A stretch of 46,720 nt of DNA from an uncultured Spirochaetales bacterium (GTDB taxonomy: Bacteria; Spirochaetota; Spirochaetia; Sphaerochaetales; Sphaerochaetaceae), in assembly GCA_944390865.1 (NCBI GenBank), contig CALXRC010000016.1, forward strand, positions 1 through 46,720, given 5' to 3'. The position numbers and the translations under genes are program-made. Positions 1 through 8,337 of this stretch are shown here, piece after piece; within the stretch, counting starts at the first letter, position 1, and each line of letters opens with the position of its first letter. The notes under the pieces are model-generated. The model worked only from the letters and a program-made list of their open reading frames with translations, was not told the origin of the DNA and did no database searches.

Positions 1-668
1 TCTGGCTTATTCTCAAGCTTCACATTTCTCTCATGCTGTGGGATGTAGCATGTCAGCATGAGGTATATGCCGGACGGCCTTTTGATGAGTTTTGCATTGG
101 CAAACTCTGCATCCTTCGGTATCTGCTCCATCCCGAACACCCTTATTGGCCGTTTGATGCCTGAGATGTGAACAGTGTTCCTGTACTTCCCATTCTTGTT
201 TCCATCATTGCCGTAGCAGATCCAGTGGGTATTGCCATACTGATTAAGCTCTATTGCATTGTATTCGCTTCTGAACTTCAGCTTGCCGTTCTTCTTTCCT
301 GTCTTATCCCGCTTTGCTGCAAGGGAGACCATGTCCTGCTTGATGGATGAATATACCGCCTGAATGAACTTGGCAGGCATTGTAAGCTGGCGATCAACAG
401 GATTGCCTTCCTTATCGAGTGATGTGATGTCTCTTGTTTTCGTATTGAATGTTTTGAAATCGTCACCTGAAAGTGAAATGAGGTAATTGCACAGCCAGCG
501 GCACTGAGTGAAGTAGTGCCAGAGCTTTTCCTGTTCTGTCTTGTTCAGGCATTTCAGGTCCAGCTTCATTTCAATGACAGCAGGACGCATCGAAGCATGA
601 CGGGCACGGGTTTCCTTGCCGTGCTCCTTGATTGCATTATTCTTCTCGATGCGTGCTGATTCATTCAT
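1..668 (-). CDS. tnpB: TnpB-family RNA-guided nuclease / IS605 OrfB-type transposase, N-terminal part (runs off left edge)
   Basis: The complement is open for 222 codons from an ATG at 668 to the left edge, beginning MNESARIEKNNAIKEHGKE. Features typical of the TnpB N-terminal half are visible: an early helix-rich segment with QCRWLCNYLI (compare the ..rfvyNwaL.. motif of OrfB proteins), a basic block KKNGKLKFRSEYNAIEL matching the family's G-x-P-R-F-K region, and a beta segment GIKRPIRVFG...KLIKRPSGIYLMLTCYIP. The RuvC catalytic residues and the C-terminal zinc ribbon would lie outside the window, so activity cannot be judged. TnpB is known as a guide-RNA-directed DNA nuclease of IS200/IS605 elements; no TnpA is visible. 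The gene has no Shine-Dalgarno sequence and its promoter lies almost against the ATG. Partial; function is inferred from the N-terminal half only. Confidence 0.8.
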   Translation of the reverse strand, partial: MNESARIEKNNAIKEHGKETRARHASMRPAVIEMKLDLKCLNKTEQEKLWHYFTQCRWLCNYLISLSGDDFKTFNTKTRDITSLDKEGNPVDRQLTMPAKFIQAVYSSIKQDMVSLAAKRDKTGKKNGKLKFRSEYNAIELNQYGNTHWICYGNDGNKNGKYRNTVHISGIKRPIRVFGMEQIPKDAEFANAKLIKRPSGIYLMLTCYIPQHERNVKLENKP

Positions 669-673
669 AATTT

Positions 674-702
674 ATTGTATCATATTATGTTAATGTCATC
701 AA
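674..702 (-). promoter_or_regulatory. Promoter of tnpB, predicted leaderless
   Basis: On the minus strand TTGATG (697-702) and TACAAT (674-679) are separated by 17 nt, with a TG one base before the -10 (extended -10). The -10 ends 5 nt before the ATG at 668, so the transcript should start at or within a base or two of the start codon. No Shine-Dalgarno sequence fits in this space. Confidence 0.6.
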
Positions 703-800
703 CAAGTCATGCACATCAGGCAATTCATCTTCACCCTGTAGAGAATGGAGTCTTCTTGCCAATTTCGGGATAAAAATTTCTGCTATTGATAGCATTAATT

Positions 801-828
801 TTGTTTTTTTTTGTGTTTATGCTATACT
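801..828 (+). promoter_or_regulatory. Promoter of the first DUF4143 ATPase
   Basis: TTGTTT (801-806) and TATACT (823-828) are separated by 16 nt. TGC directly before the -10 gives an extended -10 (TATGCTATACT). The same extended -10 string occurs before the PyrD-like gene near 12.87 kb. Confidence 0.6.
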
Positions 829-849
829 TAGACAAAAAAGGAAATGAAT

Positions 850-2169
850 ATGATAGAGTCTCACGAACTCAAGAACCGGGAAAGGTATTTGAAAAAACTG
901 ATCGGCTTTCAGGATACAGAGCCGGTGAAGGTCATCACCGGCATCCGCCGCTGCGGCAAATCCAGCCTGCTGAAGCTGATGATCCGGCATCTGCAGGAAA
1001 CAGGCATTCATGAGAAGCAGATCGTGGAAATGAATTTTGAGTCTCACGATTTTCGGAACATGACTTCTGAAGAGTTATATCGTTATATTAAGAACCGTGT
1101 TCTTTCAGGCAAGCGAATGTATCTTTTCTTTGATGAGCTGCAGCGGATCGAGGCCTGGGAAGATGCGGTAAATTCTTTCAGGGTGGATTTTGACTGCGAC
1201 ATCTACATTACTGGTTCCAACGCTTATCTGCTGTCCTCTGAATACTCTACTTATCTGTCTGGCCGGTGCGTGGAGATCAAAATACTGCCGCTCTCTTTCC
1301 AGGAGTTCCTGGATTTTCACAGCTTTGAGGTACTGGAAACCAGCAGCGCCCTGGGCGGAACACACCGGCAGGTATTTGACAAATACGGCGAACGCTATGA
1401 TCTTCGTGAAGTGTTTGACGCCTATATGCGCTTTGGCGGAATGCCAGGCATTGCGGATGTTGGCCTGGACCAGGAAAAAGCGTTATCCATACTTGAAGGC
1501 ATTTACTCTACTGTGGTTGTCCGTGATATCCTGGAGCGTGAAAAGCGGCGCGGGCAGCGGCAGATTGCCGATGCTGCGCTTCTGCGTAAGATTGTACTGT
1601 TCCTTGCTGATAATATCGGCAGCAACGTTTCAGCCTCATCCATAGGCAATACGCTGATGAATGAGGGACTAATAGATGTTAAAAAACGCAAAGGATTTCC
1701 CAGTGCGCATACTGTGCAGGCGTATATCGGTGCGCTTCTTGAAAGTTATTTCTTTTATGAGATCAAACGTTTTGACATTAAGGGAAAAGAGTATCTTCGC
1801 ACTCTGGGCAAATATTATATTGTTGACATCGGTCTTCGGAACTATCTGCTGGGATTCCGCAATCGGGACAGCGGACACGCCATTGAGAATGTGGTCTACT
1901 TTGAATTACTGCGCCGTGGATACGATGTGGCCATCGGGAAGATCGACAATCAGGAGGTGGACTTCATCGCAACCACTGCTGACGACAAGCTCTATATTCA
2001 GGTGACTGAATCAATGCAGAGCGATGATACTCGCAAACGAGAACTTGCTCCGCTGCAGAAGATCCGGGACAATTATGAGAAAATCGTGTTGTCTCTGGAT
2101 CCAGGGCTGGACTCATCCTATGATGGAATCAAGTCACTGAACCTCATCAGCTGGCTGCTGGACAGCTAA
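850..2169 (+). CDS. AAA-family ATPase with C-terminal DUF4143 domain
   Basis: This belongs to the widespread AAA_14/DUF4143 ATPases, about 420-440 residues long, whose cellular role is largely unknown. A Walker A GIRRCGKSS is near residues 31-39 and a Walker B YLFFDELQRI near 95-104. It is followed by the family's ITGSNAYLLSSE and LSGRCVEIKILPLSFQEFLDF strings, and the C-terminal half carries the DUF4143 region with a nuclease-like patch NQEVDFIA. The start at 850 is preferred over the in-frame ATG at 844, because the AAGGA at 838-842 is 7 nt from the former and only 1 nt from the latter. It is transcribed alone from its own promoter and is followed by a related, frameshifted ATPase. In gut bacteria such genes are often multicopy and mobile, but no substrate can be named. 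Confidence 0.88.
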   Translation: MIESHELKNRERYLKKLIGFQDTEPVKVITGIRRCGKSSLLKLMIRHLQETGIHEKQIVEMNFESHDFRNMTSEELYRYIKNRVLSGKRMYLFFDELQRIEAWEDAVNSFRVDFDCDIYITGSNAYLLSSEYSTYLSGRCVEIKILPLSFQEFLDFHSFEVLETSSALGGTHRQVFDKYGERYDLREVFDAYMRFGGMPGIADVGLDQEKALSILEGIYSTVVVRDILEREKRRGQRQIADAALLRKIVLFLADNIGSNVSASSIGNTLMNEGLIDVKKRKGFPSAHTVQAYIGALLESYFFYEIKRFDIKGKEYLRTLGKYYIVDIGLRNYLLGFRNRDSGHAIENVVYFELLRRGYDVAIGKIDNQEVDFIATTADDKLYIQVTESMQSDDTRKRELAPLQKIRDNYEKIVLSLDPGLDSSYDGIKSLNLISWLLDS

Positions 2170-2240
2170 TTGCATTTACCTGTAAAAAAAGCGAGGGAAT
2201 CAATCTGGAAAACGAACAATCAGGGAGAAGACAACTGATA

Positions 2241-2276
2241 CAACTTAGAGAGTGGAATATCTGCAACTTAGGGAGT
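2241..2276 (+). repeat. Two near-identical 13-bp direct repeats upstream of the second DUF4143 gene
   Basis: CAACTTAGAGAGT (2241-2253) and CAACTTAGGGAGT (2264-2276) are repeated with a 23-bp period and one mismatch. They sit just upstream of a TATAAT (2293-2298) that could be the -10 of the following gene, so they may be an operator. This is inference only. Confidence 0.4.
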
Positions 2277-2314
2277 ATGTTGATAATCTTATTATAATGA
2301 AAGTAAATACAGCT

Positions 2315-3561
2315 ATGAAAAAAAATTTGCCAAGAGTTGTAGATGATGTGCTTGCCTTTAAGCTGAAAAGCAAAGGGGCTGTTCTTGTAGAAGGCCCAAA
2401 GTGGTGCGGAAAATCAACAACCTGCATGAGACAGGCAAAATCTGTCGTTTATATGCAGGACACCGAGACAAGAGAACAGAACATTGCCTTGGCTTATACA
2501 GCTGCATCCATCCTGCTTGCCAAAGAGCCGCCTCTGCTTATAGATGAATGGCAGGAAGCACCGATTCTGTGGGATGCCGTAAGAAATGAAGTGGATAAGA
2601 GAGGCCGTTTCGGACAGTTTCTTCTTACAGGATCTGTTTCTCCCCTGAAGGAAAAGGCAAAAAAGGAAATACACCATTCTGGCATTGGACGTATTTCGAC
2701 AATGACAATGAAAACTATGTCTTTGTATGAGTCTGGAGATTCGGATGGGACAGTCTCGCTGAAAGATCTGTTTGAAGGAAAAGCTGTTGCAGCTGTATCA
2801 GACAAAAGTCTGCTTGACTATGCTTTCTGTGTATGCCGAGGCGGCTGGCCTAATGCAGTAGGACTTGATAAAGAGATAGCCCTCGAGCAGGCGCCTACGA
2901 TTATTACGAACAGCTTGTAAAAACAGACTTTGCAAAGGCTGTGGGTGGTGTTTATTCGCAGGAGATACTTCACAGGCTGCTGCGCTCATATGCCCGCCAT
3001 ATAAGTACGTCAGCTTCAAAATCTCTGATAAGAAAAGATGCTGGAAGCGAGGCTTTTTCTGAAAAGACGTTTGACAGATATTATGATGCGCTGAAAAAGC
3101 TTTTTGTTATTGATGACATTCCTGCCTGGAATTCTAATATAAGATCAAAGGCGCGTATACAGACATCTCCTACCAGACAGTTCTGTGATCCTTCAATTGC
3201 TTCAGCTGCGCTTGGTCTCGGACCACAGGATCTGATTGATGATCTGAAAACTTTTGGTCTGGATCTGAGCATCTATGCCTCGGCAATGAGGGGAACACTG
3301 TACCATTACCGCGATAGTAATGGGCTTGAAGCAGATGCTGTCATCCATTTAAGAAATGGGAGTTATGGCCTTATTGAAGTGAAGCTTGGAAGACAAAGTG
3401 ACATAGATTCTGCTGCTGAGCATCTCAAGGAGCTTGCCGGAAAAATTGATACAGAGTACATGAAATCACCATCTTTCCTTATGATTGTCACGGCTAAGAA
3501 TACAGCATACAGAAGGCCTGATGGTGTTTATGTCGTACCGCTTGCGACTCTCAGACCATGA
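2315..3561 (+). pseudogene. DUF4143 AAA ATPase, interrupted by a frameshift
   Basis: Two adjacent open frames together encode one family member. The first begins MKKNLPRVVDDVLAFKL, with Walker A VEGPKWCGKST and Walker B LLIDEWQEAP, and ends after GGWPNAVGLDKEIALEQA. The second continues in the -1 frame as AYDYYEQLVKTDFAKAVGGVYSQEILHRLLRSYARH through the DUF4143 nuclease-like end (GLEADAVIHLRNGSYGLIEVKLG). The break is at about 2890-2895 (GAGCAGGCGCCTACG). A missing G in GCGGCC or an extra GC would restore the frame. The start at 2315 is chosen from the family N-terminus; in-frame ATGs at 2252 and 2297 also exist, and there is no strong ribosome site. It is either a true pseudogene or an assembly error. 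The truncated first frame stops at 2920. Confidence 0.8.
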
Positions 3562-3590
3562 CTGTCCGCATCATATCTGCAAAAACATAA

Positions 3591-3621
3591 GAGCGCCGCT
3601 TTCTGCGGCGCTCCCTTTTTT
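3591..3621 (+). terminator. Intrinsic terminator, between convergent DUF4143 gene and galK
   Basis: A perfect 9-bp stem, GAGCGCCGC (3591-3599) with GCGGCGCTC (3605-3613) and a TTTCT loop, is followed by CCTTTTTTG on the plus strand. It sits between the convergent ends of the DUF4143 gene and galK and could act in both directions, though the T-run favours the plus strand. Confidence 0.85.
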
Positions 3622-3636
3622 GTTTCCTGTCTTGAG

Positions 3637-4890
3637 TCAGCAGAGTCTGCAGGTTGGCCTCTTTCTGATTGCAAGCACAGTCGCAGAACCTTCTCCGAAA
3701 ACTGAATCCATGAAGTCAATATAATCATCCGTCAGTTCTTTCGGAATATAGGCCTGAATTGTACCTGCAAAGCCGCCGCCGTGTACTCTGCATGCTCCCT
3801 CTCCTGAGAGGAAATCTTCTGTAAGGGCAAGGGCAAGCGAAAGTCCCTGTTCCCTCACATTGATTGCGGGGTAGACATTCTGCAGATATTTGAATGATGA
3901 GTTGCCGCTTTCCTCTACATAATAGAGATAGCCGTCAATATCTTTCTCCTTCAGACAGTCAAGCATGGCCTCAACTCTCATGTTCTCATCAAAGAAGTGG
4001 ATTGCCCTGAGAATGGCTCTGTCATTGCTGACTGCTTCTCTGAGCTTGGGGAGCTTCTCAATAAACTCTTCGTAATCCACCTTTCTCAGGCAGTCAGCGC
4101 CAAAGTAAGCTGCGACCTGCTTCATTTCAGCCGGCACTGCTGCATACTCACCTGTAAGGTCAGCATGGTTGCCCTTGGTGTCGACAATTACAAGATCATA
4201 GCCGTAGTCCTCAAAGTTCACATCAAGCGGTGTGAGCACAGGATTTGCGTTGTCAGCAAAATCGATTCCGACAATTCCGCCCTGAGCGCAGCCGATCTGG
4301 TCCATCAGTCCGCTTGGCTTGCCGAAGTAGACATTCTCAGCATACTGGCTTATCTTTGCAAGCTCCACAGGCGCAAGCACATCATCATTGAAAAGGTTGT
4401 TGAAGATCTCTGCGCACAGAACTTCAATTGCGGCAGAGGAAGAAAGGCCGGAACCTTTGAGAACGCGGGTAGTCGTATTGGCCTGCCAGCCGCCGACTTT
4501 CAGTCCTCTGTCCTTGAAGGCCTTGGCAATGCCCCTGAGAAGCGACTGTGTTGTGTTCTTTTCTTCTTCTCTGACTTCCAGATCACTGATGTCGACAACA
4601 ACTTCAGGAAAGCCTTCGCTGTTGACAATGACAGTGCTGTCATCTCTCAATGACACAGCTGCGATTGTGTCAAGATTGATTGTTCCTGCAATGACAAGAC
4701 CCAGGTTATGGTCAGTGTGATTGCCTGCAAGTTCAGTTCTTCCTGCCGTTGAGAAAAGCATGGTCTCATCTTCGCTTCTGCCAAAGAGTTCCTTATGCCT
4801 GTCAAGAAGAGCCTGGAATCTCTTGTCCATAGCTTCCTTGCTGTATCTTTCACCGTAAAGCTCACTGTAAAGATTGCTGATATCCTTCAT
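3637..4890 (-). CDS. galK: Galactokinase
   Basis: GHMP-family kinase phosphorylating galactose at C1 in the Leloir pathway; cytoplasmic. The N-terminal galactokinase signature is present as GRTELAGNHTDHN, the ATP-binding loop as LKGSGLSSSAAIE, and the C-terminal GHMP motif as GACRVHGGGFAGT. FGKPSGLMDQIG is the substrate-side segment. The protein is about 417 residues from MKDISNLYSELYG at 4890, where CAGGAG lies 7 nt upstream; an in-frame ATG at 4923 lacks a ribosome site and overlaps the promoter. No galT or galE is adjacent, so it appears to be a single-gene unit between its own promoter and the terminator at 3.6 kb. Confidence 0.96.
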   Translation of the reverse strand: MKDISNLYSELYGERYSKEAMDKRFQALLDRHKELFGRSEDETMLFSTAGRTELAGNHTDHNLGLVIAGTINLDTIAAVSLRDDSTVIVNSEGFPEVVVDISDLEVREEEKNTTQSLLRGIAKAFKDRGLKVGGWQANTTTRVLKGSGLSSSAAIEVLCAEIFNNLFNDDVLAPVELAKISQYAENVYFGKPSGLMDQIGCAQGGIVGIDFADNANPVLTPLDVNFEDYGYDLVIVDTKGNHADLTGEYAAVPAEMKQVAAYFGADCLRKVDYEEFIEKLPKLREAVSNDRAILRAIHFFDENMRVEAMLDCLKEKDIDGYLYYVEESGNSSFKYLQNVYPAINVREQGLSLALALTEDFLSGEGACRVHGGGFAGTIQAYIPKELTDDYIDFMDSVFGEGSATVLAIRKRPTCRLC

Positions 4891-4913
4891 TGGAAAACTC
4901 CTGTTTTTCTTTG

Positions 4914-4922
4914 ATTCTAGCA
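4914..4922 (-). promoter_or_regulatory. Extended -10 promoter of galK
   Basis: The minus strand reads TATGCTAGAAT, i.e. TGC directly before TAGAAT (-10 at 4914-4919). No good -35 is visible at 16-18 nt. The leader is about 20 nt and carries the galK ribosome site. Confidence 0.5.
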
Positions 4923-5378
4923 TAGTTCAGTCCTTATTTCTCTATCATTTTTGCTGCAAAAACAGATTTCTTACGTTTCTGTCCTCTTCAAAGCAGAACA
5001 CAGCAGTAAGCATGAAGAAACTTAATGAATCTGACGAGAACCAATTGCTTTTCTGAGTGAAACTGATTTCTTCAGATATCATATTTTAAATTAATTATCG
5101 TGGATTAATATCATGTACGATTGAAAATAAATAGAAATGATAGTGATTATAAAGGAATATTATATTATAAAAATATAATTTATATAAGTTCAATTCAAAG
5201 CTGCTGATATCATGCCATTATGATAAAGTTTTCTGTAAAAAACTGAACTGAAATCATTGCTTATACTGATCATAATGAAAAAAAACAAATAGTATAACAA
5301 TAGTTAAACTATATAAAGCAGTATTGTAATTTATTTAGTTCAATATAAAATACTGCTGTATCAGTTTGTATTGATTCA
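4923..5378. other. AT-rich intergenic region between recQ and galK
   Basis: About 450 bp of strongly AT-rich sequence without a supportable gene on either strand. The only structure seen is an inverted repeat AGCAGTATT (5317-5325) / AATACTGCT (5349-5357), just downstream of the recQ stop on the minus strand. It has no T-run and would be a weak terminator at best. No riboswitch-like structure was recognised. Confidence 0.6.
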
Positions 5379-6749
5379 TTATCTGTATTGAAATTTACTG
5401 CCTGTATATCTGAGCCTGCCAAATTTCATACAGATCTGTTTCCTTTCGATGAGCAGCTGTATTCCTCTGCTGATCATACGGTCGCTGAGTGCAATAAACT
5501 CCTTTCTATGAGCAAGAATTCTGGCAAGGCTTTCTCTCGTCCTGAGATATGGAAATCTCAGTGCCCGTCTGACATCCTCAAGTCCGGCAGGTTCAATCTG
5601 TCTGCCGTCGCATACATCGCATCCGAAGCAGGAAGAGTCCATTTCTTCTCCCATGGCATTGATCAGTGCTTCACGAAGACAATGATCCTGTGAGAAAAGC
5701 TGTTCAAGCGGAGTGGGGATGAACGAATTATCAAGCAGCACATATGCGCTGCTCAGACGGCCGTCCCTGCCGATTCTTCCTGACTCCTGCAGATAATCAG
5801 CTGCTGTCTGCGGCAGATTGTAGTGTATGCATGTCCTCAGGCCTGAAACATCAACACCTAGTCCATAAGCACAGGTGCTTACCATGACTGCATCTGTACT
5901 GAGTAAAAAGTCTTTCTCAATGCGGACTCTGTCTGCCTTGTCCATTCCTGCATGATATGCATAAGTCTTGAAGTAGGGTGAAAGTCTTTCAGCAAGGTCC
6001 TCGACAATCTTTCTTGACTGGCAGAAGATAATCCCCGGCCGTGAGGCTTTGTCCTTCAATAATGACAGACAGTCGAGAACCGGAAAGACAGATCGTATTC
6101 TGTGGTAGCAGATATTCTCTCTGTCGAGGCCCCCGTAGATCACCTGTGCATCAGCACCGAGCACATCCTTCCTGAGCTGCTGGGTAGTACTTTCATCACT
6201 TGTGGCCGTGAATGCGAGAACTCGTCTGGGACGAATCCTGTCTATCACAGCAGCCAGACTTTTGTATGCAGGCCGGAAAGTGTTTCCCCAGCTTACTGCA
6301 GTGTGAGCCTCGTCAAGCACGAGAAGCGAGATCTCAAGCTGTTCAAGACGTGCTGCGATATGAGGCTGAGCAAGCATTTCCATATTTGTTATCAGCACCT
6401 TGGCTTCTTTTGACATGAGAGAGACAAAAAGCGACTGCCTTTCATGAAAGTCCATGCCGCCGCGAAGGACGAGGCTTGGAATATTGAGCCTGTCAAAGCG
6501 CTTTTTCTGATCATTCATCAGCGAGAGCAGGGGATAGACAATTATTGTGATTCCGGGCAGAAGAACTGCCGGCAGCATGAAGCACAGACTTTTGCCAGAG
6601 CCTGTCGGCATGATGGCAAGCATGTTTGGCCTGCCTTTCTCAAGGGCAGATGAAATGATCAGAAGCTGGAATGGCCTCAGAAAGGGAATGGCGAACTTCT
6701 CATAGGCAGTTCTTGAAATGAGTTCCTGCATGTCCTCTGTATTGTTCAT
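5379..6749 (-). CDS. RecQ-family ATP-dependent DNA helicase, short form
   Basis: 3'-5' DNA helicase acting in recombination and repair. Walker A MPTGSGKS is at about 47-54, DEAH at about 146-149, the SAT-like motif LAFTATSD follows, and motifs V/VI are STCAYGLGVDV and YLQESGRIGRDG. A RecQ-type zinc site with the exact spacing C-x16-C-x2-C-x2-C is present (HCLREALINAMG...SSCFGCDVC). At 456 residues it ends soon after the zinc site and lacks a full winged-helix/HRDC tail, unlike E. coli RecQ (about 610 residues). The start at 6749 has no Shine-Dalgarno sequence; an in-frame ATG at 6731 is preceded by AGAGG at only 2 nt. It stands alone, flanked by AT-rich spacers. Confidence 0.92.
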   Translation of the reverse strand: MNNTEDMQELISRTAYEKFAIPFLRPFQLLIISSALEKGRPNMLAIMPTGSGKSLCFMLPAVLLPGITIIVYPLLSLMNDQKKRFDRLNIPSLVLRGGMDFHERQSLFVSLMSKEAKVLITNMEMLAQPHIAARLEQLEISLLVLDEAHTAVSWGNTFRPAYKSLAAVIDRIRPRRVLAFTATSDESTTQQLRKDVLGADAQVIYGGLDRENICYHRIRSVFPVLDCLSLLKDKASRPGIIFCQSRKIVEDLAERLSPYFKTYAYHAGMDKADRVRIEKDFLLSTDAVMVSTCAYGLGVDVSGLRTCIHYNLPQTAADYLQESGRIGRDGRLSSAYVLLDNSFIPTPLEQLFSQDHCLREALINAMGEEMDSSCFGCDVCDGRQIEPAGLEDVRRALRFPYLRTRESLARILAHRKEFIALSDRMISRGIQLLIERKQICMKFGRLRYTGSKFQYR

Positions 6750-6846
6750 GCAAACAATGCAGAATAGTTTCTGAATTTGTGCAAACTGAATTTAAAATAC
6801 CGAAAAAGGAATTAAATAATAAATTAAATATTTTCCAATTGACATG

Positions 6847-6871
6847 AAAAAGCCCCGGACAATCCGGGGCT
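6847..6871 (-). terminator. Intrinsic terminator of ackA
   Basis: An 8-bp perfect stem, AGCCCCGG (6851-6858) / CCGGGGCT (6864-6871), is followed on the minus strand by a TTTTT run. It lies 8 nt past the ackA stop. Confidence 0.9.
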
Positions 6872-6879
6872 GAAGGCTG

Positions 6880-8220
6880 TTACCTGACAGCAGGACGAAC
6901 GATAATTGACTGAAGCTCAGGCTTTTTCTTCAGGTTCTCGACAAGTCCTCTCTCTCGGGCCTTGTTGAGATATGTCGGGTCCTCAAAGGTGTAGTGGAAG
7001 TTTGTATGCACGTCGTAAGTGCCGTTCATGAGCGCGAAGGCATCCTCAGTCATTACAAGCTCCTCATCTGTCGGGATGACGAAGATCTTTACAGGAGAAT
7101 CATCTGCGCTTATGCAGGTTTCCGCATTGCGGCAGTGAGACAGATCGTTCTTGGCCTCGTCAATGACAATTCCGAGAGACTCAAGGCCTCTGAGAGAACC
7201 GCGGCGGATGTGCTCTCCCATTTCTCCGACACCGGCTGTGAAGACAACAGCATCAACACGGCCGAGAAGTGCGGCATAGGCTCCGATATACTTCTTGATT
7301 CTGTGGCATTCCATGTCAATTGCGAGCTGGGCGAGCTTGTCTCCGCTGTCTGCTGCCTGATGGACATCTCTTCTGTCCTGTTTTCCGCACAGTCCGATAA
7401 GACCTGACTTCTTGTTGAGAATCGTGTCCATTTCCTCAACTGTGACGCCGAGGTTCTTGCAGATGTATGGTACAATCGCCGGATCAATGTCGCCTGATCT
7501 TGAACCCATCACGAGACCTTCAAGGGGAGTCAGACCCATTGAGGTGTCAATACAGATGCCGTTCTTGACTGCACAGGCGGAAGCACCGTTTCCGATGTGG
7601 AGGATGATTACATTGGTATCCTTATTCTCCTTTCCAAGAAGGACTGCGGCTCTCTTTGCACAGTAGAGGTGGCTTGTTCCGTGGAAGCCGTAGCGGCGTA
7701 CGTTGAAATCCTTGTACCAGGAATAGGGAACTGCGTACATGAAGGCTTCAGCCGGCATTGTCTGGTGCCAGGCTGTATCCATGATGATGGCCTGCGGAAC
7801 ATTAGGCATCAGCTTTCTGGCAACTTCAATGCCCATGATGTTTGCCGGCATGTGAAGCGGTCCGAGGGGAATGAGCTCCTTCAGTTTCTCAATCACTTCA
7901 TCTGTGACAAGCGTTGACTTCTTGAAGTACTCGCCTCCATGAAGGACGCGGTGGCCGACAGCACCGATTTCATCAAGGCTCCTGATACAGCCGTACTCAG
8001 GATCGACAAGCATCTTGAGGATAAGTTCAATTGCCTCCATGTGAGTGGGGCTTGAGAATCTGGCTTCATATTCTTTCTTGCCAGTGCTGTTCTGCTCAAT
8101 TGTTGAATATTCAAGACCGATTCTCTCAACCACACCGACGCACAGGACATCTTTGTTGTCCCAGTCATAGACCTGGTATTTAGCTGAGGAACTTCCACAG
8201 TTCAAAGTCAGGATAACCAT
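6880..8220 (-). CDS. ackA: Acetate kinase
   Basis: Catalyses acetyl phosphate + ADP to acetate + ATP, the substrate-level ATP-forming step of fermentation; cytoplasmic. ASKHA-fold motifs are clear: VILTLNCGSSSAKYQVYD at the N-terminus, GHRVLHGG, RRYGFHGTSHLY, LHIGNGASACAVKNG, DTSMGLTPLEGLVMGSRSGDIDP, and VVFTAGVGEMG. The start at 8220 is set by AGGAG 8 nt upstream; an in-frame ATG at 8295 has none. At 446 residues it is about 45 longer than most AckA proteins, with the extra length in a C-terminal tail after ELVMTEDAFAL. No pta is adjacent. Transcribed alone and ended by the hairpin just downstream. Confidence 0.96.
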   Translation of the reverse strand: MVILTLNCGSSSAKYQVYDWDNKDVLCVGVVERIGLEYSTIEQNSTGKKEYEARFSSPTHMEAIELILKMLVDPEYGCIRSLDEIGAVGHRVLHGGEYFKKSTLVTDEVIEKLKELIPLGPLHMPANIMGIEVARKLMPNVPQAIIMDTAWHQTMPAEAFMYAVPYSWYKDFNVRRYGFHGTSHLYCAKRAAVLLGKENKDTNVIILHIGNGASACAVKNGICIDTSMGLTPLEGLVMGSRSGDIDPAIVPYICKNLGVTVEEMDTILNKKSGLIGLCGKQDRRDVHQAADSGDKLAQLAIDMECHRIKKYIGAYAALLGRVDAVVFTAGVGEMGEHIRRGSLRGLESLGIVIDEAKNDLSHCRNAETCISADDSPVKIFVIPTDEELVMTEDAFALMNGTYDVHTNFHYTFEDPTYLNKARERGLVENLKKKPELQSIIVRPAVR

Positions 8221-8337
8221 AAATTCAACTCCTAATTGAATGAGAATATAAAAGATTAGACAATTAATTAAACCACCATTGAAGGGGAATTTCAATGCGG
8301 CGGTAGCCGGTTTGACTGGTATTTTTGTATATGATGC

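Noticed and set aside
786..1013. Plus-strand frame of 75 codons overlapping the start of the DUF4143 ATPase.
   Set aside because: It spans that gene's promoter and ribosome site in another frame and loses protein-like composition after the overlap.
4923..5378. Riboswitch or small RNA in the AT-rich gap upstream of galK.
   Set aside because: No terminator or conserved-looking structure; the galK promoter lies close to its start, leaving no long leader.
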